Of a stretch of 64,000 nt of DNA, positions 40,638 to 51,200 are shown in pieces. How positions within the stretch are numbered: position 1 is the first letter of the stretch; every line of letters begins with the position of its first letter. The stretch is from Torymus aiolomorphi. Its lineage: Eukaryota; Arthropoda; Insecta; Hymenoptera; Torymidae. The stretch spans positions 47,429,083-47,493,082 of the forward strand of contig CM070874.1 in the NCBI GenBank assembly GCA_036365515.1, in the 5' to 3' direction. The position numbers and the translations under genes were made by a program. Under the pieces are notes generated by a model that had not been told where the DNA came from, ran no database searches, and saw nothing but the letters and a program-made list of their open reading frames with translations.

Positions 40638-41807
40638 ATGATTGAGCATAAGCAACGTAAACGCAATACGCGTAAAGGTCGAGGCTTAGTCAATACAGTC
40701 ATCAATAAACTTCCATTTGAATTACATCTGCCTGGCTATCAATACTGCGGACCTGGGACTAAACTTGCAAAGCGTCTTGCTCGAGGTGACCCTGGAATTA
40801 ATCCTTTAGACCAAGCTTGTAAAGAACACGACATTGCCTACTCACGGAATCGAGAGAGCGTTGAGGCTAGAAACGCTGTTGATAGAGTATTAGCAGATAA
40901 AGCCTGGAAACGTGTTTTCGCTAAAGACGCAAGTATTGGTGAGAAAGCAGCAGTTTATACTGTAACAAACGCTATGAAATTAAAATCAAAGTTCGGTATG
41001 GGACTGAAAAAGAGTCCAACCACTACACTCGCTAAAGTAGTTAAAGCAGCCTCAAAACCGATTTCCCATAGTAGTGATTCACACAAGGTAATTCAAGCTG
41101 CATTGAAAAGTGCTCGAGATGCTGTAAAGAAAGCTGGTGGTAAAGCCAAAGTACACATTCCTCGTGTACTACCAGTTCCACGAAAAATCGGTGGATTCCT
41201 ACCTTTTCTGATTCCATTATTTGCGGGTTTAAGTGCAACTGGTGCACTGGCAGGTGGCGCTGCTGGCATAGCTAAAGCAGTAAATGATGCAAAAGCTGCT
41301 AAACGGCAACTTGAAGAAAGTCAAAGACATAACAGAGCGATGGAAGCTATTGCTCTTGGTAAAGGTCTCCACCTTAAATCACACAAAACAGGTTATGGCA
41401 TCCATCTTAAACCATACAGCGGAAGTGGAAAAAAAAACTTCGATGTAAAATTTCCTCATAGAGCACTGACTGATGCTGACTTGATAAAGTATGCTCGTAT
41501 TATGCAAATTCCATGCTTTCGAGGTGTATTCATGCGAAATACATTACCAGCAAAAGGTCCACATTACCGCGAATCAGCGATCGTTAATCTCGATGATGAA
41601 AGAGGACTTGGCACACATTGGGTAGCCTATCGAAAACGAGGCAATAACGTTGTGTACTTTGATAGTTTTGGAGACCTTCAACCACCTGTAGAACTTCTGG
41701 ATTACCTGGGCGTTAGCGCCGTAAAGTATAATCACGATAGATATCAAGATTATAACTCGTACAACTGTGGAAATCTCTGTTTAAAGTTTCTGAGTGAGGT
41801 TATATAA
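40638..41807 (+). CDS. Phospholipase A2 domain fused to adenain-like cysteine protease
   Basis: 389 residues, ATG at 40638, intact. A basic N-terminus (KQRKRNTRKGRG) is followed by a phospholipase A2-like domain: Ca-binding loop YCGPGTKL (Cys37) and catalytic CKEHDIAYS (His64-Asp65), as in parvoviral capsid PLA2, which acts on endosomal membranes. A Lys/Ala-rich middle leads to a hydrophobic, Gly/Ala-rich stretch (GFLPFLIPLFAGLSATGALA, about residues 180-205) that could insert in a membrane. The C-terminus is an adenain-type maturation protease: THWVAY (His327), YFDSFG (Asp342) and NCGNLCLKFL (Cys377). One chain thus combines probable membrane lysis with capsid maturation. The penton promoter overlaps its last codons. 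Confidence 0.88.
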   Translation: MIEHKQRKRNTRKGRGLVNTVINKLPFELHLPGYQYCGPGTKLAKRLARGDPGINPLDQACKEHDIAYSRNRESVEARNAVDRVLADKAWKRVFAKDASIGEKAAVYTVTNAMKLKSKFGMGLKKSPTTTLAKVVKAASKPISHSSDSHKVIQAALKSARDAVKKAGGKAKVHIPRVLPVPRKIGGFLPFLIPLFAGLSATGALAGGAAGIAKAVNDAKAAKRQLEESQRHNRAMEAIALGKGLHLKSHKTGYGIHLKPYSGSGKKNFDVKFPHRALTDADLIKYARIMQIPCFRGVFMRNTLPAKGPHYRESAIVNLDDERGLGTHWVAYRKRGNNVVYFDSFGDLQPPVELLDYLGVSAVKYNHDRYQDYNSYNCGNLCLKFLSEVI

Positions 41808-41836
41808 AACGATGTAAATGTTGTACATAGTCAGTA
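41801..41836 (+). promoter_or_regulatory. TATA box and initiator of the penton gene
   Basis: TATATAAAA at 41801-41809 overlaps the 3' end of the PLA2-protease gene; TCAGT (A at 41833) lies 32 bp downstream. This makes the ATG at 41851, not the one at 41818, the likely start. Confidence 0.65.
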
Positions 41837-41850
41837 TAAATTATGCAGTC

Positions 41851-42166
41851 ATGGGTGAATCATTGATGCTAAGTTTATCTGGAACGTCATCTATACTAGA
41901 AGCTCAATATTTTCCACCAATTGAACTCTTGGCAAATAAAAGATACGTTCTAGGATTGGTTGAACTTTTAACCTTCAATTCAATACCCAATATTGATATT
42001 GGAAATAACAAGTTTTACGTCGGAGAAGAGATAGTGACATTACCGACAGGTAGCTGGGAGATTGAAGACATTGAGCGCCATCTACAGGAAATACTTACAC
42101 CTAAAGGCATAGTACTCAGCCTTAAACCTAATAATAATATTCTTCGCAGTGCTATAAAGTGCAGTC
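41851..42166 (+). pseudogene. Penton-like minor capsid protein, 5' part, cut by Gypsy insertion
   Basis: Single-jelly-roll penton protein of Polintons, expected at the capsid five-fold vertices. The start is set at the ATG at 41851 (MGESLMLSLSG) because the ATG at 41818 lies upstream of the initiator. Recognisable blocks are LEAQYFPPIELLANKRYVLG, LVELLTFNSIPNIDIGNNKF and SWEIEDIERHLQEIL. Coding sequence is broken at the AGTC target site (42163-42166) by the Gypsy element; the remainder is at 56364-56741, and the two sides are in the same reading phase across the duplicated AGTC. Up to the insertion there is no other lesion, so the gene may have been intact when the retrotransposon landed. Confidence 0.82.
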
Positions 42167-42831
42167 TGTAACGCTGCCAATTTTCCACCCCCCCGCTCTT
42201 GACAACGTTATTACTCGCCCTGAGGGCTCTACAGTCACGACTGAGTGTCGCGCCTCTCTCACCTTCCAACAAACGACTTTCATTTCGCGGACGGCAACGC
42301 GTGGACGCGGTCAAATTTATTTTAGGGGCGCCAGACCACGGCGGTGACGCGTTCCCTCTCTCTATCACTTTGCCTGGCGGTGGACTCTTCCTCTCTCTCT
42401 TGAGTGTGGGCGGTGATGCGACGGCCTGGTACGGCCGATACCCTCGGTCACTTCAAGGAATTTCGCGAAATGGCTACTTCGGACACACGGTAACACTCAA
42501 GGAAATAAAAACAAAATTATCTACGTGAAATTAAATGTGAACCAGTCCTTTATTTATGTAACTAATTCCTCTCGGCGGCAGATAAATTTCTACTCAACAC
42601 AAAAGAAAAGAACACAATTCGCGACATGGTACAAAATGGCCGCGCTGGCCTCGCATGCCGGTGGTTTCGCGCACACGCGAGAGAGACACGGTTCTTCTCC
42701 CCGCTGGGAGGTAACGCCGACACTGTATAACGTGATATCGTATAATTGAGGGTCGGGGGCAGGAAAGTAGTTTGCCTCCCGACGATAGCAACAAAAGTCT
42801 TACTGTGTTGGTACGGTGGTCGTAGTAATCC

Positions 42832-42864
<33 letters not shown>

Positions 42865-43638
42865 GTCGGTGGCTCGAGATGAGAGGTTTAACGTGGCGGC
42901 GGACACCTCTCTCTCCCTCTGAGTCCTGCTTGCCAACAATTCCTCTCTCTCTCTCTCTCTCTCGCTCTCTCTCCCTCTCGAAGCCGCTTCTCCTCTCGCA
43001 CGACCGCAATTCACTCCTCTCTCCCAACAACTGCTACACCCCAACTCTCCCCAAAACTCCGACTACTTTACAACTGAAAACTCTCCGAAAAAAACTACTC
43101 AAAAGAACTCTCGCACTGAAACTACTGTGCTGCGGTGTGCTCTAGGCAACGATCCGGGACTGAGTGAAAAAGAAGGAAGCGGTGCCTGCTCGCTTCCGCC
43201 TTCTTCCTCGGTGGCGTCTCTCTCTTTCTCTCTCACTCTCATTCAACATAGATAGGTCGGTGGGCAAGTTGGCAGCAGGTATCGGCGCGCGTCGCGATTT
43301 TCTTTTTTCTTTTTTGGTGTAACTTATCCATTTAACCCAATCAGGGCTCGAATTACTTGAACGGGGGCTGTGATTGGGCCTGCGCGACGGCAAACGATTG
43401 CCGGATCGGTTACTGCTGCCACCTGTTACGCGCGGATTTTAAATCGGCATCCTGGCTTAAGTTTCTCCGCTTAGTGGCGGCGCGCCTTTAGACGGCAGCG
43501 CGCCTCCACGCTTTGATGCTGCAGGCGTGCTCCTATCGGCCATTCCCTCTCTCCCTCCTCCGTGTGCGCCGCTGCGCCGTATCTCTCTCCCCCCCTATCC
43601 ACGCGGCCGTGTGCAGCTCGCAGGCTGCCGAGCCGGGT

Positions 43639-43688
<50 letters not shown>

Positions 43689-44437
43689 GACTCGCGGCTC
43701 TCGCTCGCTCTCTCCCCCATGCATGTATGTGCCGCTGCGCGACTATCGTTCGAGCACACCAGTGCGCCGCTGCGCACTCTCTCTCTCCCTCTCTCTCGCT
43801 CTGCAGTGCGTAGACTGCCCGGGCGCTTCTCCCTCTCACACAGTCTGCGCGGCATCGGTGCGTCGTCGCATGCTCCGACTCCCTCGGTTTCGCGTGGCTG
43901 CCGGCCTCGTGGCCGTCGAGCAGCCTTCACGAGCTTCCGCGGCTCGTACGTGTTAGTGCCGGTGTAGTGATGTGTGTGTCGTGCAGTGGGTGGTGCGGGG
44001 GTGTGCGTCAGTGGCCGGCATCGCTCCTCGGCGGCTGCTGTGGCCCGTCATGGCGGCCGAGCGCACGTGGGCACGCTCGCATTCGGCGCACAGTGCTAAT
44101 TACCGTGTGCGTCGTTTGCGACCGCGCGAACATGTGGCTCGGCGTTCTTCACGCAGCATCTCGCCCCGTCTTTCTCTCTTCATGTTGCAGTTCTTCGCCG
44201 TCGGTGCTAACTCCAGGGCGGTGCGAGAATCTGGATGCTGTCGTCGTCTGCTCGCCTCGTGAGTGTGCTTGTGTACCTCGATAATGAGAAAAAACCCGAG
44301 ATTAGCTATGTGTACAACCGTGTACACATAGCTCGGTGTCGAGGTATTGCGCAATGCCCTCCGCCGCCTGTCGCGTTTAGTCCCCTAATTGTGTTTTCGA
44401 TTCTATTTACGTGGTGCAGAAAACGCACATCGTTACA
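42167..44437 (-). repeat. Gypsy LTR (3' LTR with respect to the element)
   Basis: 2,271 bp, starting TGTAACGCTGCC and ending ATCGTTACA on the plus strand. Unusually long for a Gypsy LTR. It contains (CT)n runs (42832-42863, 42944-42980, 43641-43687) that generate meaningless Ser-Leu/Arg-Glu frames. A palindrome 'agctatgtgtacaaccgtgt acacatagct' lies near 44303-44331. Confidence 0.92.
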
Positions 44438-44449
44438 CCCCCTCCCTAA
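44438..44449 (-). promoter_or_regulatory. Gypsy polypurine tract
   Basis: On the minus strand 'ttagggaggggg' lies directly against the 3' LTR, the expected place of the plus-strand primer. Confidence 0.7.
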
Positions 44450-45035
44450 ACCGGAAACAACTCGTGTTACCGTCGGTTTACTAACCATACTAACTCGGTG
44501 GCGGATGGGCGGTTACCCCCCCCCCCCCCCCCCGCCCCCCCGACACCTCACTATGCGCGCACATGATTATCCTTAACCTAAGTTGGCTTAGCCATTCTAC
44601 ATGTACATCCGCAGTTTGGTCGAGTCGACTCACCCCTCCATACCTGAAAATAATAGAGAAATCGTTATTGGTTGCGCTGCGCTGCATGGTCACTTCCTCA
44701 ACTGGAACCTGCAAGAATTTCAGTCACACGTCGTCATACAGGTTCTTCAGATGGGATACTTACTACCTGTCACGAGGCTTGATGCTTAAGGGCGGTTTAC
44801 GGTCGTATCCACTGGCGGTGGCGTCTCCCTCTTTCTCTCTCTCTCGGTGGCTCTCTTCAGGTCCTCTCTGTCGGTGGAATCCCTTCTCTCTCTGTCGGTG
44901 GCGGGGCGGCTCTACGCTCTCACTCTCTCGTCGGTGGTGGCGGTTGCGCGGCTCAATGCTGCCGGGCTGACGGGGACCGTTCGTCCCGGGCGGAATTCGG
45001 CTGCTCCCCGAGAGCCGCTGCGAGGACTCTTTGCC
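44450..45035 (-). other. Gypsy 3' untranslated region
   Basis: Non-coding stretch between the extra ORF and the polypurine tract, including a C run (44516-44541 plus strand). No feature recognised. Confidence 0.4.
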
Positions 45036-46278
45036 TCAGTCCTTTCTCCGGGTCGCGGGTGTCCCACAGTAACTGCGCCAAGCAGCGCAGCGGCTCTGGT
45101 GGCCCTGCTGCCAGCAGTTGAAGCAGTGCCCCGGGGGCGGATCCCGGGCGGGGTCGGTGGCGATGGGCCGCAGGTCCCCGAAAATGACCCCTGTCAGCTT
45201 CACCGGCAGGGGGGCTCTCGATGGGGGTGCGCGTGATGTAGAGGCGATGGCGGCGGTGGTCGGCGTGCTGCTCCGGCGCGGTGACATCGTAGGCCTTCCT
45301 GCGGGGGATGGAGACCGCGACGGGCGCCTCCAGAGGTGCTGCGACTCGTAATCGTCGAGTTGCAGCTGCCTCCGGGGGTTATACGCCCGGCGCTTTGATC
45401 CTGTGTCGTGGCGTAGCCTGATCTTCCCCCACATGGGTATGGGGGTGGGGGCCGGGGTAACTTGGGCGGGGGGAGGCCGCTCCGGTGGGGGCGGCGACTC
45501 CTCCAACTGCGCCAAGCACTCCGTCAGCTCCACCTCGGCGGCCCAGCTGGCCTCTGCCTCCTCACTCCGTGCGGTGGTGGCTGCTCCTCCCTCCCCTCCT
45601 GCGGCCAGCTCCAAGGTGGCCACCTCCACCGGGGCGGGGGCTCGCGGACGTCGCAGGATGGTGCGGAGAGGCTTCGGGGGCCGTCCTGCTTCCGGCTTGT
45701 CCTCCGTGTCGGTGGCTGACTCTTCTCCCCCTCTTGATCGTCGAGAGTTCCTCCTCCCTTCTCCTCCTGCCTCTCTCTCCGGTGGCTTCCTTCCTCATTT
45801 CTCCCTCCTTTTCCTCGAGGGTTCCGCCTCCCTCCTTCTTCTCTCCCTCTCTCTCCGCGGTGGCTTCCTCCCTCATTCGTCCCTCCTTTTCCTCGAGGGT
45901 TCCTCTTCCCTCCTTCTTCTCTCCCTCTCTCTCCGCGGTGGCTTCCTCCCTCATTCCTCCCTCCTTTTCCTGGAGGGTTCCTCCTCCCTCCTTCATCCCT
46001 CCCTCTCTCTCCGCTGTGGGTCCTCCGGCCTCTCCCTGCCTGTCGGTGGCCCTTTCTCTCTCCCTCGCCTCCCTCTCGTTCAGCCAGGCTCCCAGCTGGT
46101 CCATCCACTGCTCCAGGACCGCCCGGGATCTGGCCGTGCTGGGCTCGCCCAGCATGGCTCGGAGCTGGCTAAGGGTTTCGGGCGTTGGGATCACCTGATC
46201 CCGGCCCGGCTGGAACTCGGGATAGGGCGAGTGGGCGAAGGTGGAGCCTGATCGGCGCTGATGTTGGCGGTAAGACAT
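45036..46278 (-). pseudogene. Extra Gypsy ORF after integrase: repeat-rich protein with zinc knuckle
   Basis: Downstream of integrase, where some Gypsy elements carry env, this element encodes something else. From the ATG at 46278 the frame reads RSGSTFAHSPYPEFQPGRDQ and ETLSQLRAMLGEPSTARSRA, then three or four tandem Glu/Lys/Arg/Gly-rich repeats of about 33 residues (REGEKKEGGGTLEEKEG units, about 45780-46020). After a frameshift near 45735 another frame (open to 45036) runs EDKPEAGRPPKPLRTILRRP to KLTGVIFGDLRPI and a terminal zinc knuckle GHCFNCWQQGHQSRC (C.2C.4H.3C, one residue shorter than the standard CCHC). No signal peptide or membrane segment is seen, so it is not an envelope protein. 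A nucleic-acid-binding or gag-like accessory is the best guess. Confidence 0.5.
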
Positions 46279-46442
46279 TTGAATCTAGTTCCCCAACATA
46301 AGGTATTACAGGGATAATAGGAATTAGGACTTCACACGTCATTCGCTCATACACACAAGGCAACCAACACTCCGGGGTGGGGTGAGAGCGAAGGGGGTGC
46401 GTACCCTCGGTCACTCTCCCGCTGGCGTGGTTCGACCCTACT

Positions 46443-47515
46443 TTACTCTACTACGCGTCGCGGGGGTAGATAACGTTTTAATTCACCTACGTGTACCTTC
46501 GCGTTTTTTCGACTGCCCTCCATCTCTAACAGGTATACGGTGGGAGATAACTTCGCGGTTATCTCATACGGACCCTCGTATTTCGTCGCGAGCTTCGCGG
46601 AATACCCTTGGGCGGCATTTGATAACGAATGGACGCGGCGCATGACTCTATCTCCTACTGTGCACTCTACTACTCGTCTCCCGCGGTTGTAGTATTTACT
46701 CTGTTTGGCGTTACTCTCGTCGCGGTGTTTCGCCACTAAAGCATAAAGCGCCTCGAGGCGGTTTACGCGATCTTTCCATACTTCCGGGTCCAACCTTACT
46801 ATGGGCTCCTTCTTCTCCACTTCTCGATGAAGGCTCTTCACAGGGCGGGGGTGACGGCCGTAATTCAGAAAGGCCGGGGACGTCTTCAAGCTGGCTTGTT
46901 GGGCAGTGTTGATCGCGTGGCGAAATTCGTGTAGGTGAGCATCCCAGTTCCGCTGGTTCCTTTCGACGAAGGTCGCGATCATGGTTTTTAACGTCCGGTT
47001 GCTTCTCTCCACCGGGTTGGCCTGGGGGTGATATGGAGGCGTGGTGATGTGGCATATTCCATATTCCTCCACGGTCTGCTGCAACACCTGATTTACGAAT
47101 TCCGTGCCGTTATCTGTCAACAAGTACTCTGGCGTCTCCCATCTAAACAATATGAGTTCCTCCAAGACGCGGGCGACGGCTTTACCATCAGCTTTTCTCA
47201 GTGGCTTCAACTCTAGCCAACAGGTGAACAAATCCTGTAGCACTAGTACGTACCGATATTGCCCTTTGCTGCGTGGCAATTTTATCATGTCGGCGGCTAC
47301 TACGCTCCACGGGCGTTCCACGACTCTCCTCCCCATTAGTCCTTGGTCCTTGCTGCGTACTCTTGAACCGTTGGCAGCTCTCACACATGCGCACATAGTC
47401 ATATACATCTCGATAGACTCCCGGCCAAAAATACTCCCTGGCCACACGGTGATAGGTTTTCTCGACTCCTAGGTGTCCTGCGGAGGTGACGCACTGGCTA
47501 TCGTGAAGCACTCTC
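46443..47515 (-). pseudogene. Gypsy integrase (frameshifted)
   Basis: The N-terminal HHCC zinc domain is in one frame (from about 47515: SAGHLGVEKTYHRVAREYFW, MCESCQRFK). The frame shifts near 47345. From there to 46443 the second frame holds the catalytic core: first Asp VVAADMIKL, second Asp LLTDNGTEFVN, Glu NPVERSNRTLKTM, so the DDE triad is intact, then a C-terminal domain (VGDRVMRRVHSLSNAAQGYS, AKLATKYEGPYEITAKLSP, KVHVGELKRY). A frameshift near 47515 also separates it from RNase H. No chromodomain is present. Length is normal for Gypsy integrase, which integrates element DNA with a 4-bp target duplication, matching AGTC here. Confidence 0.9.
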
Positions 47516-50353
47516 TCGCTGTTCTAGCGGCACCACAAGACGCCATCCTTCTTCTCCGTCGGTTACGGGGTCCAGTAGCGGATCTCTTTTGTATTTGTAG
47601 AGCAGCTCATCTTCTACCTTCCATCCATCGTATTTCGTTGGGCAGTGGGCGATCTCCCGTCTCTTCTGGATGTACCACTGCTCGGTGATCACTCCCATCT
47701 CTGCTACTTCCATGTCATCTTCCTCGAACATTCGCGAAAGCGCGTCTGGGACCTTGTGCATCGCGCCTTTCCGATGCACTATGTTAAGGTCCCAGTGTTG
47801 CAGTTCCAGGGCCCACCTCGCTTGTCTTCCTGTCGGTTCCTTCATGGTTCTCAACCATTTGAGGGCACTGTGGTCGGTGACGGCGGTGAACACATACCCT
47901 TCTAAGTAGGGGCGGAGCTTCTTCAAAGACCAAACTAGCGCTAAGCATTCTCGCTCGGTGGTCGTGTAATTCCTCTCCGCTGGCGTTAAGGCTCGGGAAA
48001 TATACAAGATCGGATGTTCACCATCTTCATATTATTGCACCAGCACGGCACTTAGGGCGGAACCACTGGCGTCGCATTGCACGATGAACGGCTTGCTGAA
48101 GTCGGGGCGTGCGAGTACGGGGGCGGTGGTAAGAGCTCGTTTCAGCTCGTCAAACGCCTCCTTCTGGCTCTCCTCCCAAATCCACCTCAGTAACTTCAGC
48201 AATGGCACCTTTAGATCTGCGCAATTCTTGATGAACCTCTCATACCAGTTCACGATACCCAGGAAACCTCTCAACTGGAGTAAATTCGTGGGCGTAGGGT
48301 AATTGAGGAGGGCTGCGACGCGGTCCGGGTCTGGGCGAAGTCCTTCGTGGTCGAGTAGAAACCCCAGATAGGTCACTCTGGAGCAGCAAAACTCGCACTT
48401 GTCGGTATTTATCTTCAGACGGGCGTCTACCAATTTTTTCAACACTATCTCGACCCACTTCAGGTGCTCCTCGAACGTCTCTGTGGCCACTATGATGTCG
48501 TCTAGGTAGCCAAAAACATATGGCTCCAACTCCGGGCCAAGAAAGGCGTCGATTAGGCGTTGAAAGGTCATGGGGGCATTCGTGAGTCCAAAAGGCATCC
48601 TTTTGAACTGCCACAGCCCGGACCCTGGCACTGCGAAGGCGGTGTATTTCTTACTATCCGGGGCCATTGGTATTTGGTGGTAGGCGGCTTTCAAATCAAT
48701 GTTGGATAAGTACTTCGCACCGCGTAGCTTGTTCAAGATCGAATCCATGTTTGGCAACGGGTATGCGTCCTTCTTGGTCACTTTATTCAGCGGGCGGTAG
48801 TCGATGCATGGTCGGTACCCCCCATCTCTCTTTCACAAAATCACTGGTGCGCTGCTATAATCACTCGCGGAGCGCTCAATGATTCCCTCGGCGTCCATCT
48901 TCCTCACCTCTTCCTGGGCGATTCCTAGTATCTTCGGCAACATCCGTCGTGGCTTCTCCTTGATGGGCGTGGGGTCGGTGACGCGAATGTGGTGCTCCGT
49001 CAGATCCGTCAGCCCTGGCGCAAACTGAGCGGAGCTCAGTATCTTCTCCACCAGCTTCTCCACGGTGGTTCTTTCTTCCTCCTTTAGTTCCGAGATTCCC
49101 GCACACTCGGCGTACACGACTGGATTTCGCTCGTTCCCTCTCTGCGCGAAATTCATCCACTCTCCTTTTCTGGCTCTCCACACTCCTCTGGCGGGCCGCA
49201 CCTCGACGTCAAATGTCTCGAAGAAATCCATGCCTAGAATTATATCGTGCTCTATCCCCTGGATAGCTTTGAGCGACAACATTTCCTGATAACCGCCTAC
49301 TTTAAAAGTCACTTGCAACTCTCCCACGATGCGGTTGATGTTCCCCGTGACACTCTTCACGGCGGTGGTGGACTGTCGTAGGCGGTTGGCGTAACGATCG
49401 ATTACTTTCGGGCCGGCCAATGACACCATTGCCCCCGAATCTACCAGCGCTCGGTACGGCTCGCCACCTAGGATAATCTCAATGAACGGGCGGTTCTCGC
49501 TGCTCATTTCGGCCACCTGACCGTCTGTTCCGGCCTCCACGGGCACGGGGGCTGTGTCCTCCCTCCTCACCTCCTCCTCCTTCTGCTCCGGGGGCTCTAT
49601 CTCACATTCCATCCCGGCGAGCATCTTCTTCACTTCCTCTAACACCTTATTTATGTCCACTACTCCTTCCGCAGCTGCCGATATCCCCGCCTGACTCTGA
49701 GCTCCCTCTAACTTTGGCGACGGGTCTCTGTTTTTCAAAGGTTTGCTGCATCTCTCCGTTGGCTCGGCGTTCTCACCGGCGAAGTCTCTTCCTTCGGGCG
49801 GTGGCGACGTGCATGGAGAGGGCACAACAGCGTTCTCCCTTTCTCCCCCTTCCTCCTCTACTACTTCCGGTGGAGCCACAACCTCCCTCTGGTTAGTGAG
49901 TAGCGGATTCTTCCTCGCGCCGTTTACTCCTAAGCTAGTTGGCTGCGGGCTCTCCCCCTTCTTCAAAAGTTCGTTGCATCTCTCCGTGGGCTCGCCTATG
50001 TCCCGCTCGAAGTCTCTTCCTTCGGTCGGTGGCGACGCACACGGCGAGGACACAACAGCGCTCTCCCTTCCCTCTGCTTGCAAGTACCTCGGTTTACTTG
50101 CTTCCTCTCCCTGCCTCTCTTCTACGCTCTTCCTCTCTTCGCTTCTTCTCTCTTCCTCAGCTACTCTTATCTCCTCCGCTATTCTCTCTTCTTCTCGCTG
50201 CCTCTCTGCTTCGGCTCTCCCCTCTTCGCTCCTTGCACCGCCTCCTCCTCTCATCTTCGTACCTCTATTGTCCCTGGGAGAATGAGGGGAGAGCCAGGGG
50301 ACTGGTCTGACTCCCCACCTGTCCGTTTCCCCACTGGGCCCGACGGTGGACAC
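47498..50353 (-). pseudogene. Gypsy protease-reverse transcriptase-RNase H (two nonsense codons)
   Basis: One frame from about 50353 to 47498 on the minus strand. The first 280 residues are low-complexity Glu/Arg/Pro-rich sequence with an internal duplication ('SPPTEGRDF...EPTERC' and 'SPPPEGRDF...EPTERC'). Then an aspartic protease (RALVDSGAMVSLAGPK; D-S-G active site), RT (TPIKEKPRRMLP, SNIDLKAAYHQIPM, MPFGLTNAPMTFQRLID, catalytic FGYLDDIIVATETF, KCEFCCSRVTYLGFLLD) and RNase H (FIVQCDASGSALSAVLVQ, LTPAERNYTTTERECLALVW, FTAVTDHSALKWL). Frame-preserving stops occur at 48833-48835 (TGA) before the RT core and 48032-48034 (TAA) between RT and RNase H. The frame then shifts near 47515 into integrase. 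RT catalytic residues are intact. Confidence 0.92.
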
Positions 50354-51200
50354 AACCGGGGCAGTTGGCGAATGTCACCCCTGGCTGGCCGCAGACTTGG
50401 CACATTATGCTCACAGGCGGTCGTGGCGGTCTCAATGGGCAGTCAGGTGCTATGCGGCCCACCTGATGGCAGGCATAGCACTCTCGTCGCGGGCATTTAT
50501 TTGCTCGGTAGCCTATCTCCTCACAAATGTAACATGCTCCGACAAACCGGCCGTTGTCATCGCTTCTCCGCGGGCCACCATCTGCCGGGGCCCCATAATT
50601 CCTGCCGCTGTCGGATCTTCCTCTCCCTCGGCGTTGTTCCCCTCCAACGGTCCCGTAGCTCGCTGCATTGCTAGTGGGCGGTGGGTTTATGCTCGGTGGG
50701 GGTGCTGCGGTCAGTGGTGAGGGCGGCGCGGTTGTCTGTGGCCCGGCCGGCCGCTTCGCGCCCACCGCGGCGACTTCTTCTTGGGTCTTCCCTTCCTTCT
50801 TCTCTTTGTCCCTTTTCCTTCTCGCCTTGTGCCGGTAGGTTGTGGCTTCTCCCTCACTGGCGCTGGTGTCGTCGTCCACTCTGACCGAGGCTACGACTTT
50901 AGCTGCGCGACTGCTCTTGATAAATGCCGCCCCTTGCAACTTCATTTTCTCCTTAGGTTTCGGCGGCGTGTGGCGGCAATCTATTTCCATCTGACGCTCC
51001 AACTTGACCCCGTACTCCTTAATCATCTGAAGCGAGGTTACCTTTTTATCAAAAAGCGCCGCTCGATACTCCGGCAATATGTTTTTATACGCTATCTTCA
51101 CCAGTTTCCTCTCTGGCGGTGGACGTTTAAAGTGGCCAACGATGTATCAGAAACACGACCGGAAATTCGTGATATTCTCGTTTTTGGCCTGCGTCCTGGC
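50265..51200 (-). pseudogene. Gypsy gag C-terminal part with three altered zinc knuckles
   Basis: The end of the capsid domain (KIAYKNILPEYRAALFDKKV, IKEYGVKLERQMEID), a basic linker (AFIKSSRAAKVVASVRVDD, ARRKRDKEKKEGK), then three knuckle-like motifs: CYICEEIGYRANKC, CYACHQVGRIAPDC and CQVCGQPGVTFANC. Each has the C.2C.4x.4C spacing of a retroviral CCHC knuckle, but the histidine position is Tyr, Arg or Val respectively. Whether that is decay or a lineage feature cannot be told from one copy. The frame overlaps the start of the protease frame by 89 bp, consistent with gag-pol frameshifting in intact relatives. Upstream it is separated from the main gag domain by a stop or frameshift near 51150-51200. 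Confidence 0.8.

Noticed and set aside
43471..43967. Long Ser-Leu and Arg-Glu frames in both Gypsy LTRs
   Set aside because: Several overlapping frames on both strands arise from CT repeats and CpG-rich LTR sequence; none is conserved in frame between the two LTRs beyond what DNA identity explains.
45403..46251. Plus-strand 282- and 237-codon ORFs in the Gypsy element
   Set aside because: Antisense to the repeat-rich minus-strand ORF; Ser/Leu/Pro-rich from reading Glu/Arg/Gly repeats backwards.
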